Shown here piece after piece: positions 36,677 to 45,880 of a stretch of 64,000 nucleotides of DNA. Source of the DNA: Membranihabitans marinus (GTDB lineage: Bacteria > Bacteroidota > Bacteroidia > Chitinophagales > Saprospiraceae); the NCBI RefSeq assembly GCF_019802045.1, contig NZ_JAHVHU010000004.1, positions 62,001-126,000 on the forward strand. Direction: 5' to 3'. The translations under genes were made by a program, and so were the position numbers. The notes beneath the pieces are model-generated. The model did not search any database. It saw only the letters and a list, made by a program, of their open reading frames with translations, and was not told where the DNA came from. Position 1 is the stretch's first letter, and every line of letters starts with the position of its first letter.

Positions 36677-37540
36677 ATGTTTGATTCTATAAAAAAAGAT
36701 CTGGAACAGCAATTTCGTTATGGTGGTATGACCATACGGCTGGTGTTGATCAATCTGGGGGTTTTTGTAGGTATCATGATGATCCGGTTGATATTATTCA
36801 TTGTGAATGGTGGTCAGGTCCCGGGATTTTTTCATACGTTGACCGATGGCTTATCAATCGCCAATAGTTGGAAATTAATATTGTTCAGGCCCTGGACCCT
36901 CGTTACACATATGTTTCTTCATTTATCCTTTTTCCATATTCTGATTAATATGCTTTATTTATATTGGTTTGGTTGGGTTTTGGAAAATCTGGTGGGCGAA
37001 CGAAAAGTGTTGAATACCTATGTCCTCTCTGGGCTTTCGGGGGCTGTATTGTTTTTTATTTTTTCCGGCTTTTTGTATGAGGGAACAACCTATGCCCTGG
37101 GTGCTTCTGCTGCTGTGATGGGAATCGCTGTGGCCGCTGCAACCATGGCACCGGATCACGAATTTCATCTTTTGTTTATCGGGCGTGTCAAACTGAAATT
37201 CTTAGTGCTCGGGCTGGTATTGCTGGACTTTATAATGATACCGGCGATGAGCAATTCTGGAGGCCACATCGCTCATTTAGGCGGAGCTTTTATGGGGTTC
37301 TTCTACATTAGATTGTTGTATCAGGGGATTGACCTGGGCGATATCAACTTTAGACCCAGAATGAAACGGCCTAAGTTTGATGTGTATGTGAATAAGGAAA
37401 AGAAGAATAGTACAATGAATCGACGCCCGATGGATAAACAAGATCAGATAGATCGAATTCTGGAAAAAATTAAAATTTCTGGTTACGAAAACCTTACGCA
37501 GGAAGAAAAGGACTTTTTGTATGAAGCCAGTAAAAAATAG
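36677..37540 (+). CDS. Second rhomboid-family intramembrane protease
   Basis: The 287-residue protein is again a rhomboid: HMFLHLSFFHILINMLYLYWFG, catalytic serine in LGASAAVMGI and histidine in GGHIAHLGGAFMGF. It differs from its neighbour by a longer N terminus, a longer loop before helix 2 and a cytoplasmic C-terminal tail (about 235-287) ending in DQIDRILEKIKISGYENLT, a small helical domain frequent in Bacteroidota rhomboids. Tandem pairs of this kind are common in the phylum, and the two may have split substrate sets. The next gene starts 3 nt after its stop. Confidence 0.92.
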   Translation: MFDSIKKDLEQQFRYGGMTIRLVLINLGVFVGIMMIRLILFIVNGGQVPGFFHTLTDGLSIANSWKLILFRPWTLVTHMFLHLSFFHILINMLYLYWFGWVLENLVGERKVLNTYVLSGLSGAVLFFIFSGFLYEGTTYALGASAAVMGIAVAAATMAPDHEFHLLFIGRVKLKFLVLGLVLLDFIMIPAMSNSGGHIAHLGGAFMGFFYIRLLYQGIDLGDINFRPRMKRPKFDVYVNKEKKNSTMNRRPMDKQDQIDRILEKIKISGYENLTQEEKDFLYEASKK

Positions 37541-37543
37541 GTC

Positions 37544-38587
37544 GTGAATTTATTACGTAGAATCGTAATTGTGATCAACGGGGTGTTGATTGTGAGTTTG
37601 ATTCTGGGGTATTTGAGACAATTTGTCCACCCCGGGCAAGCTTCCTTTCTCACGATATTTTCACTTTTATATCCCTATCTTGTTATCGCGCTCACCGTTA
37701 CGCTGGCCGTACTTATCGTGTTGCGATCAAAATGGCTTTGGGCTACTTTATTGATACTTGTTCTGACTTCCGGAAATACGATCCGTCAAATTGGATTCCA
37801 CTTTCAACCCGAACTTCCCGGCGATTCAGTGATTTATACCATCTCGACGCTTAATGTAAAGAACAACTTCTGGCATGAAAATCAAGATCAAAGCTCGAAC
37901 TTTGTATTAAATTTTAGTGAAAAAGATCCTACCCTGCTCGTACTTCAGGAGATATCAGACGTACAGATTCGAAAGGTCGCTGAATTGTTGGATTATGCCC
38001 ATGGTAGTCAAGATTATCCGCAGCTTAAGAACACCACTTTAGGAATTTTCAGTAAGCATCCGCTTACCAACCTCCAATCCATAGATAATTCAGAAGGCCG
38101 GACGATCGCAGTGTTTGCAGATATCCAACTGGCTCACCAAACCATTAGATTGTTCAACATCCACCTCCATACCAATGCGGTGACACTCCGTGCCGGTAAG
38201 TTTTCCCCCGAATCTTTTTCAAAGAAAGAAGGATTGCGTGCGTTTAATGATATGCTTCGGGCGTACAATGAAAATGCTTCCAAAAGATTAAATGAGTTGG
38301 GACGCATCCAAGAGTATGTCACAGGGTCTCCTTACCCGGTGATTATAGCCGGGGATGCCAATGATACCCCTTACTCTCCGATTTATAGAGCGTTAAAGGG
38401 GAATCTGCAGAATGGTTTTGAAAGAGGCGGATTTGGATTTGCGCAAACTTACAACGGATTGATTCTACCATTGAAAATTGATCATATCTTTATGGACAAT
38501 TCATTTTTCATCTATCATACACTCATTGAAAAAATAGATTATTCTGATCATAATCCCATCACCACTTCGTTTTCATTTAAAAATTAA
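37544..38587 (+). CDS. Membrane-anchored endonuclease/exonuclease/phosphatase-family protein
   Basis: Translation starts at a GTG (37544), 3 nt after the rhomboid stop. The 347-residue product has three N-terminal hydrophobic helices (about 5-75), then an EEP domain: LNVKNNFWHE, LVLQEISD (metal-binding Glu), FNIHLHTNAV, VIIAGDANDTPYS and the terminal IDHIFMDNS and SDHNPI (catalytic His). These are the DNase I-like phosphodiesterase motifs. Membrane-bound members cleave sphingomyelin-like lipids, phosphoinositides or nucleic acids; which applies here is not known. The catalytic domain probably faces the periplasm. Confidence 0.85.
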   Translation: MNLLRRIVIVINGVLIVSLILGYLRQFVHPGQASFLTIFSLLYPYLVIALTVTLAVLIVLRSKWLWATLLILVLTSGNTIRQIGFHFQPELPGDSVIYTISTLNVKNNFWHENQDQSSNFVLNFSEKDPTLLVLQEISDVQIRKVAELLDYAHGSQDYPQLKNTTLGIFSKHPLTNLQSIDNSEGRTIAVFADIQLAHQTIRLFNIHLHTNAVTLRAGKFSPESFSKKEGLRAFNDMLRAYNENASKRLNELGRIQEYVTGSPYPVIIAGDANDTPYSPIYRALKGNLQNGFERGGFGFAQTYNGLILPLKIDHIFMDNSFFIYHTLIEKIDYSDHNPITTSFSFKN

Positions 38588-38596
38588 AATTTCACA

Positions 38597-39595
38597 ATGC
38601 GAATATTCTTTTACGTTTTAATCATTTTGATTGGATTTGTGGCATGCAAGTCTGATTCCGGGTCATCGAAACAAGAATCAGATGTCGTTGAGAAAACTCC
38701 GCAAAAAGAATTAAAGGTTCCCCCTTTCAATGCCGATAGTGCCTATCAATATGTTCAAGATCAAGTGAGTTTCGGTTCCAGAGTACCCAATTCTGAAGCG
38801 CATGAAAAAGCTAAAGAATATTTGAAAAACCAATTAGAACGAATGACGGACCAAATAGTAGTCCAGGAATTCTCGGCAAGCCGCTATGATGGAGTGCGGA
38901 TGAAAGGGTATAACATTATTGGTTCATTCAATCCTAAAGCAAAAAAACGATTGTTATTGCTTGCCCACTGGGATAGTCGATTCATGGCGGATTATGCGAC
39001 CTCCGAAGAATTTAAAAGTGAACCGGTCACCGGTGCAGATGATGGGGGAAGCGGAGTGGGTGTATTGCTAGAGATAGCCCGACAGTTATCCCTGCAACCG
39101 GTGGATGTCGGGGTGGACATATTGTTGACTGATCTGGAGGATCAAGGCAAAAGCAATGATCCGGATGGTACGACCTGGGCTTTGGGTGCACAGCACTGGT
39201 CCAAAAACCCTCACGTGAAAAATTACCGGGCTGAGTATGGAATATTACTGGATATGGTGGGTGCGAAAGGCGCACAGTTCTTGAAAGAAGGAGTTTCACG
39301 ATCCTATGCACCTCAATTTCTCAACTATGTATGGAATCTAGCCAACAGCATGGGATACGGGCATTTGTTCGTCAATAAAAATCTCAGGGGCGGAGTGGTT
39401 GATGATCACGTGTTCATCAATCAAAACATGGGAATACCGACGATTGATATCATCAATAAACCTTCAGACAACTCGTTTGGAGACCATTGGCATACGGAGA
39501 ATGACAATATGGAAATCATTGACAAGAATGTGTTGCGGGGTGTCGGACAGGTGGTCACAGCTGTGGTTTACCGGTTCGATGCAAATTATCTGTAA
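38597..39595 (+). CDS. M28-family lipoprotein, glutaminyl cyclase-like
   Basis: The 332-residue protein has a lipoprotein signal with the lipobox cysteine at residue 17 (IGFVACKSD) and a Ser/Gln-rich linker. The zinc-dependent domain contains LLAHWDSRFMADY (His124, Asp126), TGADDGGSGVGVLL (Asp148/149), the acidic LTDLEDQG (Glu181) and a C-terminal DHWHTENDN. HWDSR rather than HYDSH and a GADD centre resemble glutaminyl-peptide cyclotransferases, which form N-terminal pyroglutamate, more than aminopeptidases; both fit. It is in the envelope and is the last gene of the mutL operon, 9 nt after the EEP gene. Confidence 0.85.
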   Translation: MRIFFYVLIILIGFVACKSDSGSSKQESDVVEKTPQKELKVPPFNADSAYQYVQDQVSFGSRVPNSEAHEKAKEYLKNQLERMTDQIVVQEFSASRYDGVRMKGYNIIGSFNPKAKKRLLLLAHWDSRFMADYATSEEFKSEPVTGADDGGSGVGVLLEIARQLSLQPVDVGVDILLTDLEDQGKSNDPDGTTWALGAQHWSKNPHVKNYRAEYGILLDMVGAKGAQFLKEGVSRSYAPQFLNYVWNLANSMGYGHLFVNKNLRGGVVDDHVFINQNMGIPTIDIINKPSDNSFGDHWHTENDNMEIIDKNVLRGVGQVVTAVVYRFDANYL

Positions 39596-39612
39596 AAATA
39601 TTTCGCTTATTA

Positions 39613-39643
39613 TTTGCAATTAAAAGATAAGGAACTATATTTG
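39613..39643 (+). promoter_or_regulatory. Promoter of the tRNA-Val gene
   Basis: TTTG (39613-39616), exactly 19 nt, then TATATTTG (39636-39643). This is a textbook Bacteroidota promoter; transcription would start near 39650, about 23 nt before the tRNA. Confidence 0.75.
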
Positions 39644-39672
39644 CCACCGCTTTGAGACATTCGAGGCATGCG

Positions 39673-39747
39673 GGGAGATTAGCTCAGTTGGTTCAGAGCA
39701 CCTGCCTTACAAGCAGGGGGTCACTGGTTCGAGTCCAGTATCTCCCA
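39673..39747 (+). tRNA. tRNA-Val (UAC)
   Basis: A 75-nt cloverleaf with acceptor arms GGGAGAT / ATCTCCC, D-arm AGCTCAGTTGGTTCAGAGC, anticodon loop CTTACAA (anticodon TAC), and T-arm with GGTTCGAGTCC. Discriminator A. The CCA end is not encoded. Confidence 0.96.
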
Positions 39748-39760
39748 CAATAGAAAACAC

Positions 39761-39798
39761 AATGGGTTATATCTGGATTCAGATGTAGCCCATTTTTT
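39761..39798 (+). terminator. Rho-independent terminator of tRNA-Val
   Basis: AATGGGTTATATCTG pairs with CAGATGTAGCCCATT (39780-39794) including two G-U pairs, followed by a run of T. It ends the tRNA transcript. Confidence 0.9.
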
Positions 39799-39972
39799 AT
39801 TTGGTCATTCTAGACATTTCTGCATTCTGTTCCTTTTTAAAATACGGCCTTGAACTTTCCATAAGATTGTTTTATCATCATTTAGCCAGGACATTGTCAA
39901 ATAATGAACTTGCTAATTCAGTTATGGATTTGTATTTTGTAGATTCTATGTACATTAAAGTCTATAAATTAT

Positions 39973-40803
39973 ATGAAAACGCTTCAACTCAACGATGGAA
40001 ATACGATTCCAGCCCTTGGCTTCGGAACTTATAAAGCTAAAGAAAAAGAAGGCGTCGATGCTGTGGTACATGCCCTGGATACGGGGTACCGGTTGATCGA
40101 CACCGCTGCGATATATGGAAATGAGGATGCTGTAGGCAAAGGTATCCGACAAAGTGGTGTAGCCCGGGAGGATCTTTTTGTGACCTCCAAAGTATGGCGC
40201 GGTGTATTGGGGTACGCATCGACCAAGCAGGCTTTAGACGATAGTCTGCGACGGTTGCAATTGGATTATCTCGATCTATATCTGATCCACTGGCCGGCCA
40301 ATGCCCGCAATTTTGATGACTGGGCATCAGTAAATGCACAAACGTGGCGCGCATTGGAAGAATCCCAATCTGAAGGGAAGATAAGATCAATTGGAATCAG
40401 TAATTTTTGGATCGAGCATCTCGAACCCTTATTGGATTCTTGCGATGTAGTGCCTGCAGTCAATCAAATTGAGTTTCATCCTGGCTATTGGCAACCGGAA
40501 GTGTATGCGTACTGTAAAGAAAAAGATATTTTGGTCGAAGCCTGGGCACCCTTGGCCAAAGGTGAGGCACTTAATCATGAAACTATCCGTGCTTTGGCGG
40601 ATAAATATGACAAAACCGAAGCTCAAATTTGTCTGCGATGGGCCATCGACCGCGGAACGGTGCCCATCCCCAAATCAACGACACCGGAACGTATTTCAGA
40701 AAACATGGATATATTTGATTTTGAGTTGACTAGTGAAGACATCCAAACCATTAACCAGATTCCCAAAATGGGGTTTAGTGGGGAGCTGCCCAACGAGTGG
40801 TAA
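39973..40803 (+). CDS. Aldo/keto reductase
   Basis: The 276-residue protein is a full AKR barrel. The catalytic tetrad is visible: Asp43 (RLIDTAAIYGNE), Tyr48, Lys73 (VTSKVW) and His106 (YLIHWPAN). The NADPH-binding C-terminal segment has VPIPKSTTPERISEN, and the family signature GISNF is present. It reduces aldehydes or ketones such as methylglyoxal or sugar aldehydes in the cytoplasm, with broad specificity in relatives (2,5-didehydrogluconate-reductase type). It is a single gene flanked by the tRNA-Val and a long non-coding interval; no operon partner indicates its substrate. Confidence 0.93.
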   Translation: MKTLQLNDGNTIPALGFGTYKAKEKEGVDAVVHALDTGYRLIDTAAIYGNEDAVGKGIRQSGVAREDLFVTSKVWRGVLGYASTKQALDDSLRRLQLDYLDLYLIHWPANARNFDDWASVNAQTWRALEESQSEGKIRSIGISNFWIEHLEPLLDSCDVVPAVNQIEFHPGYWQPEVYAYCKEKDILVEAWAPLAKGEALNHETIRALADKYDKTEAQICLRWAIDRGTVPIPKSTTPERISENMDIFDFELTSEDIQTINQIPKMGFSGELPNEW

Positions 40804-41683
40804 TGTGGTAGGGACCTATTTGTGGACTTGGATGGAAAGGAGTCCACGGACATATTTGGAATGACATACGTCGTAATACGAGAATTCCGGATTCTTTAGT
40901 TCGCTTTATTCACCACGTCAATCTATTATGATGCATAATATACAGGTCATCAATTGCTTAAATTCCAAAATTGGGCATATTACATAGCCCAATTCTGGCT
41001 GACCTTTGACTTTTGATTCATACATTATCCTCGGGACAGAGCCCTTCCACAGCCACGGCGGGGACAGGTCGGTTCACTCATCCAAGGTTCACCGAACCTT
41101 GTGCCCCGGCTAAGCTGCGGCTTCATTCGTTCATTTCCATCTAAGAAGGATTTACCATCTTTTGTCAGCGTTGCACTCCGACTATATTCAGTGATTCCTC
41201 GCTTCTGCACCTGTCTAACTGCCATTAAAACAATAATCAACGCCAGGTAGGTAAATCAAAAGCCATGAATTTTCGGGTCAGGCGTGGTACGGCAAGGAAC
41301 AATACTATTTGTATTTGATAATGCCGTATAAGATTTTGTAAATATTCAAAGATTGTCGAGGAGAAAACGGAGGTATAGCTGGAGATACACCGAGTATTTT
41401 TGACGAAGAGCATCGGAGAATATATTGGAATTTAGGCGGTAATTATGAATTCAAATGGTATAAATCCTTTTGTTTTTCTTCGACCGCCCTAATAATATTA
41501 CGCTCCTTCCTACACGTACTGAACTATAGCAGCCATGATGGCGGAAAGTTCATTCCACGTTCTGATGTACCCTACCCTCCCCCGACAAGTTTTACCCCGC
41601 TGCACCACAGTAACGGAGCTCATTACACGCCTCGCTATGATCTCTTTGAAGAAGTAATTATCAGGCGCCTCGTCCGGCCTGGA
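40804..41683. other. Long gene-poor interval with repeat copy 3
   Basis: About 880 nt separate the aldo/keto reductase from the convergent glucosidase gene. Copy 3 of the two-hairpin repeat occupies 40901-41016 (minus). The remaining sequence has open frames up to 71 codons without recognisable features; its look (mixed GC, many stops) suggests decayed DNA. No RNA gene is apparent. Confidence 0.55.
40901..41016 (-). repeat. Two-hairpin intergenic repeat, copy 3
   Basis: Reverse-complement copy of the element at 8002. Hairpin 1 arms AATTGGGC / GCCCAATT are perfect; hairpin 2 is a perfect TATTATG-CAT-CATAATA palindrome. The tail ATAATAGATTGACGTG, one variable base and TGAATAAAGCG match copy 2 almost base for base. 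Confidence 0.8.
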
Positions 41684-44365
41684 TTAATTTTGGGCTTCCG
41701 AGGCCAGTATGTTTTCTACCCATTTTCGAGGTGGTGTATCGTCTCCGAACTGATCAATCAGCGCAGAAACCAAACCTGTCCATCCCGTCTGGTGTGATGC
41801 TCCGACACCGCGTCCATTTTCACCCTGAAAATATTCAAAAAACAAAATAAGATCTTTATTTTCAGGCTTTCTGTAAAATTCTTCATACCGGAGATTAACC
41901 GGTCGTTTGTTCCAGTCATCTTCTCTGAAAATACTAATAAGATTCCGGGCAATCCGTTGACTGATCACATTAAGAGATACTTGCATTCCTGGATTTTGAG
42001 GGTCTGCCACGGTTATGTTCTCCCCGTAGTGTTCGTGGTATTTTTGAAGCGTCTGAATAATCAGATAATTAATCGGGAACCAGATGGGGCCCCTCCAGTT
42101 TGAATTTCCTCCATAGATGTTTGAGGTGGACTCTCCGGGATCATAGGCAATACTGTAATCGATGCCATTGATATTCATATTAAACGGTACAGCGTGTACT
42201 TTGGACAAAGAACGAATCCCGTAATCACTAAAAAACTCTTCTGGATCAATCATAGATTGGACCAGGGTCCTCATACGTTCCTGAGGGATCAGGGTTAGAA
42301 ACAGATCTTGGTTACGTTCATAAGTCTTGATAACTTCATATCTTTCATTGCGTCGTCTCTGTTTCACAAACTCTTCGATGCCTTTTCTTAAACCGGGTAA
42401 TTTTTCAAGTTTTTCCGCTTCAATACGAAGCACCGCAAAAAGGGTGGTTAATCCCACAATGGATCGGATTTTGATGGGAATAAAACGGTCATCTTTGACC
42501 ATGACATCGTAAAAGAAACCATCATCATCATGCCATATCCCAGCCCAATGTTCATCCATTCGGTTGAGGGCTTCTGCGATGTAAACGAAATGTTTAAAAT
42601 ACTTAATTGCCATATCTTCAAATGCATCATCCTCCACAGCTATTTCGATGGCCATTTCAAGCATGTTCAAAGCAAATAAAGCCATCCATGCTGTACTGTC
42701 AGCTTGCTTGAGGTAACCTCCGCCGACGATCTCCACGTTGCGGTCAAAAATCCCGATGTTATCCAGGCCCAAAAACCCACCTTCAAAAATATTGTTTTGG
42801 TTGCGATCCTTCCGATTCACCCACCAGGTAAAGTTTAGTGATAGTTTTGAAAAAATACGCTTTAAAAATTTTATGTCACCGCACCCGGTTTGTTGTCGAT
42901 CCATCTTAAAAACTTCAAGCGCCGCCCACCCATGGACCGGTGGGTTCACATCTGTAAAATGCCATTCGTACGCCGGTATTTGTCCATTGGGGTGCATGTA
43001 CCGCTCTTTTAGAAAAAGTAGAAGTTGTTCTTTGGCGAAACGTATATCCAACTTGGCCAGCGGGATGCAGTGAAAAGCAGAATCCCAGGCAGCGTACCAG
43101 GGATACTCCCATTTGTCGGGCATGGAATGAATGTCCTCATTGATCAATGATTTCCATTCTCTGTTGCGACCGTTTTTTCGGATGTGTGGTGGTGCTGGTC
43201 TTCCAGGATCTCCTTTTAGCCACCGGGCAATATTAAAATTATAGTACTGTTTGGTCCACAGCATTCCTGCCCAGGCTTGGCGTTGTATGTTTTGTAGTTC
43301 CGGAGACTGATTCTTATACAGTTTTTTGTAAAAATCATCCGCTTCACTTTTTCGTGTTTCAAAGATACGCTGGAATTTATCTCCAAGAGGTTGTGCCAAC
43401 GCGCTGTCCGCAGATAATCTAAGGTGAATAACCCACTCGCCTCCTCCTTCGACTTCCTGATGGTACAAGGGCGAAAATTTACTTCCTTCCGAAAATTTAT
43501 TTCCTTCTTGTCGCCACTTATCATGAAGAAGCAGGTCATGGAAACGGTCCTTGACTTTTGGACTGGCATTTTCACGACCAAACAATCGTTCGGCATTGTC
43601 CTCATTATCTGTAAAGAGATAAGCTTCGGGTTCATCAAAGTAGAGGGAATAATTTCCTGTTTCATTGTGGTATACAGCCACTTTGCCTGAATGGTCGTTT
43701 GATTTTCGGATGACATTGTCGCGGGACATCAAACCAAACGACCATAGATTTCGAAACCACAACGTGGGTAAAAGATACAGTTCATGACGGGACGAACTGC
43801 GATTTTTTACGGTGATCTTTATCCCAATATCTTCCTCATCCGCTTTGGCATATTCTATAAAAACATCGAAATAATCATCGTTTTCAAACCAATTCGTATC
43901 CAGAATCTCATACTCATATTCTTCTACGGTGCGCGCCCTGTTTTCTTCGATGAGTTCACCGTATGGGTAGGCCCGATGTCCGTATTTGTACAAGTATTTC
44001 ATGTACGAATGGGATGGCGTATTGTCCAGGTAATAATATAATTCTTTCACATCTTCACCGTGATTCCCCTGTGGTCCGGTCAATCCGTACAACCTTTCTT
44101 TCAGTATCGGGTCGTTTCCATTCCACATGGCCACAGAGAAGCAGATCCGACATTTCTCATCGGAAATGCCTGCGATGCCATCTTCTCCCCATCGATAGAC
44201 CCGGCTCCGGGCATGGTCATGAGGGAAGTAGTCCCAGGCACTGCCATCCGGACTGTAATCTTCTCGGACAGTACCCCATTGACGTTCACTAAGATACGGT
44301 CCCCACTTCAGCCAATTTTTCTTGCCGGTATAATGATTTTCTAATCGTTTCTTTTCAAACTCCAT
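41684..44365 (-). CDS. MGH1/GH63-like glycoside hydrolase
   Basis: The 893-residue protein is of the (alpha/alpha)6-barrel glucosidase family related to GH63 and mannosylglycerate hydrolase. Recognisable pieces are the N-terminal WLKWGPYLSERQWGTVREDYS segment, the WAGMLWTKQYYNFNI start of the barrel, PWYAAWDSAFHCIPLA (Asp general acid region), HPNGQIPAYEW, and GGNSNWRGPIWFPINYLII with the C-terminal catalytic Glu region (LRYEEFYRKPEN). No signal peptide is present, so it acts in the cytoplasm on alpha-glucosides or glucosylglycerate-type compatible solutes. A partial purine-rich GAGAGG lies 6 nt before the ATG. It is not cotranscribed with the SusC/D genes. Confidence 0.85.
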   Translation of the reverse strand: MEFEKKRLENHYTGKKNWLKWGPYLSERQWGTVREDYSPDGSAWDYFPHDHARSRVYRWGEDGIAGISDEKCRICFSVAMWNGNDPILKERLYGLTGPQGNHGEDVKELYYYLDNTPSHSYMKYLYKYGHRAYPYGELIEENRARTVEEYEYEILDTNWFENDDYFDVFIEYAKADEEDIGIKITVKNRSSSRHELYLLPTLWFRNLWSFGLMSRDNVIRKSNDHSGKVAVYHNETGNYSLYFDEPEAYLFTDNEDNAERLFGRENASPKVKDRFHDLLLHDKWRQEGNKFSEGSKFSPLYHQEVEGGGEWVIHLRLSADSALAQPLGDKFQRIFETRKSEADDFYKKLYKNQSPELQNIQRQAWAGMLWTKQYYNFNIARWLKGDPGRPAPPHIRKNGRNREWKSLINEDIHSMPDKWEYPWYAAWDSAFHCIPLAKLDIRFAKEQLLLFLKERYMHPNGQIPAYEWHFTDVNPPVHGWAALEVFKMDRQQTGCGDIKFLKRIFSKLSLNFTWWVNRKDRNQNNIFEGGFLGLDNIGIFDRNVEIVGGGYLKQADSTAWMALFALNMLEMAIEIAVEDDAFEDMAIKYFKHFVYIAEALNRMDEHWAGIWHDDDGFFYDVMVKDDRFIPIKIRSIVGLTTLFAVLRIEAEKLEKLPGLRKGIEEFVKQRRRNERYEVIKTYERNQDLFLTLIPQERMRTLVQSMIDPEEFFSDYGIRSLSKVHAVPFNMNINGIDYSIAYDPGESTSNIYGGNSNWRGPIWFPINYLIIQTLQKYHEHYGENITVADPQNPGMQVSLNVISQRIARNLISIFREDDWNKRPVNLRYEEFYRKPENKDLILFFEYFQGENGRGVGASHQTGWTGLVSALIDQFGDDTPPRKWVENILASEAQN

Positions 44366-44740
44366 ATTAACCTCTCGTTATCTATCCAGTAATGCTGGAA
44401 TTTATGTGATGCAAATATCAGTAATTATGTACACAATGATTTCATAAAGTTTGTAATTCTAAGTCAATTATTTTCCCACGTGTTGCAAAGACATGTTTTC
44501 TCACCAATTCATTTTTAAACCATCGTCTATCGCTTTAAAAATGATAAGGATCTGTTTATAAATCATTTATTCATTGTAAATATCATTTATAAACACGTTC
44601 AAAAACCATACCTGATTGCTCTTTACCGAGACATACAAGCTTGACTTTTGTTCAAAAGAAACGGACTTATTGCATTAAAAAAGGCCTGAACCGATTAAGA
44701 TCCAGGCCAAAACTTGCTTGAGATATTCTTTGATATGGTG
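44366..44740. other. Intergenic interval, glucosidase to TPR gene
   Basis: 375 nt between two minus-strand genes. It holds the terminator of the TPR gene at its distal end and the upstream region of the glucosidase gene, where I find no exact TAnnTTTG box. Nothing else is supported. Confidence 0.45.
44676..44712 (-). terminator. Rho-independent terminator of the TPR gene
   Basis: GGCCTG (44683-44688) and CAGGCC (44703-44708) form the stem; on the minus strand six T residues follow. It lies about 30 nt after the TPR stop codon. Confidence 0.75.
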
Positions 44741-45544
44741 TTAATTAGCCATTTGTTCGATTTTGTATTTGGCCATTTGACCATAAGTACCGGAAGGTAC
44801 TTTTTTATAAGCGGCAACAGCGGCAGCGGCATTACCCATGGCCTCGTATATTTCGGCTTGCGCGAAGTAATTTCGACCTTCTTCACCACCTTCAGCCAAT
44901 TCGATGGCTTTGTTTGCATGTTCTAAGGCTTCTTTCAACTTATTTTTTTTAGTCAATGCTCTTGCAATATAGAACTGGACATCGGCGGATTCTCCGTGTT
45001 CCAGATATGCATTACCCATCTCGATTGTTTTATCCCAATCATCACTGGTATAGGCTTTTGATACGAAAATGGTGGCTTTATTCATTAAATCGGTGGCTTT
45101 ATCTTCTTTTTTAGATTTTTTGGCAGCCTGACTACCCATGATAAAAGCATTCATCGCAGCGGTATCATCACCTTTCGTATTCATGGCCATTGCTTTACCG
45201 CTGTAATTGCCGTAGAAATCCGGGTTCATTTCTATCCCCTTGTTGTATAATTCGATACTCTCGTCGATTTTGTCGGCTCTGCGCGCTTTTCTTCCGGCGT
45301 AGTAAGCCGCTATAGCACCATTTCTTTCAGCGAGTGATACAATCTTTTTATCTTCTTCCGGGTCGGCTTTTTCGAGCGCTTTCGTAAAAAGATCAAGGGC
45401 TTTATCGTATTCCTTCCCTTTCAGGGCAGCTACTCCATCATTGTACAGAGATGCCGGTGAAGCATCTTCCTGACTCCATACCGGTGCAGTGCATAACATC
45501 GTCGCCAATACGACCATAGACCATAGTTTAAATCCTAACTTCAT
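44741..45544 (-). CDS. Exported TPR-repeat protein
   Basis: The 267-residue product has a signal peptide (KLWSMVVLATMLCTAPVWS, cut before QEDAS) followed by several tetratricopeptide repeats: SLYNDGVAALKGKEYDKALDLF, the IDESIELYNKGIEMNPDFYG unit, and LKEALEHANKAIELAEGGEE, ending with NAAAAVAAYKKVP. It would be a periplasmic scaffold for protein-protein contacts; many Bacteroidota secrete such proteins for envelope assembly or polysaccharide processing. It is transcribed alone, with its own terminator, downstream of the SusC/D pair but separated by 336 nt. No partner can be named. Confidence 0.8.
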   Translation of the reverse strand: MKLGFKLWSMVVLATMLCTAPVWSQEDASPASLYNDGVAALKGKEYDKALDLFTKALEKADPEEDKKIVSLAERNGAIAAYYAGRKARRADKIDESIELYNKGIEMNPDFYGNYSGKAMAMNTKGDDTAAMNAFIMGSQAAKKSKKEDKATDLMNKATIFVSKAYTSDDWDKTIEMGNAYLEHGESADVQFYIARALTKKNKLKEALEHANKAIELAEGGEEGRNYFAQAEIYEAMGNAAAAVAAYKKVPSGTYGQMAKYKIEQMAN

Positions 45545-45880
45545 TCTTAAATTATTTTGTTCAAAAATTTACATTCCAAAAAATGGCATTGCAATTAAAG
45601 ATGAACGCCGGCTCTGCTAACAAGCCCCATTCTATTCACAATCCACTATAAAAAGGTTCTAAATGATGTAATTAATTTCATTTGAGCCCAAATTTAACAA
45701 AATATTTCATTCTACACAGTATTCTTACAAATTTGAGCTGTATTCTCAAGGTTGCTGTAGTTAGACCGCCGGTGTCAGCCATTATTTACCTATTTCTTAG
45801 TTCGAAACGGAGAAACACGGGCTGCAATGTTTTCCGTATGAATTGATCAAACGATCTTATTATTATCCTGCTCATATTTT
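45545..45880. other. Intergenic interval, TPR gene to susD
   Basis: 336 nt, AT-rich. No conserved element, terminator with T tract or exact promoter box is convincing here. Confidence 0.4.

Noticed and set aside
41025-41240. 71-codon minus-strand frame in the long interval after the aldo/keto reductase
   Set aside because: Cys/Arg-rich without motifs, no start context; more consistent with decayed non-coding DNA.
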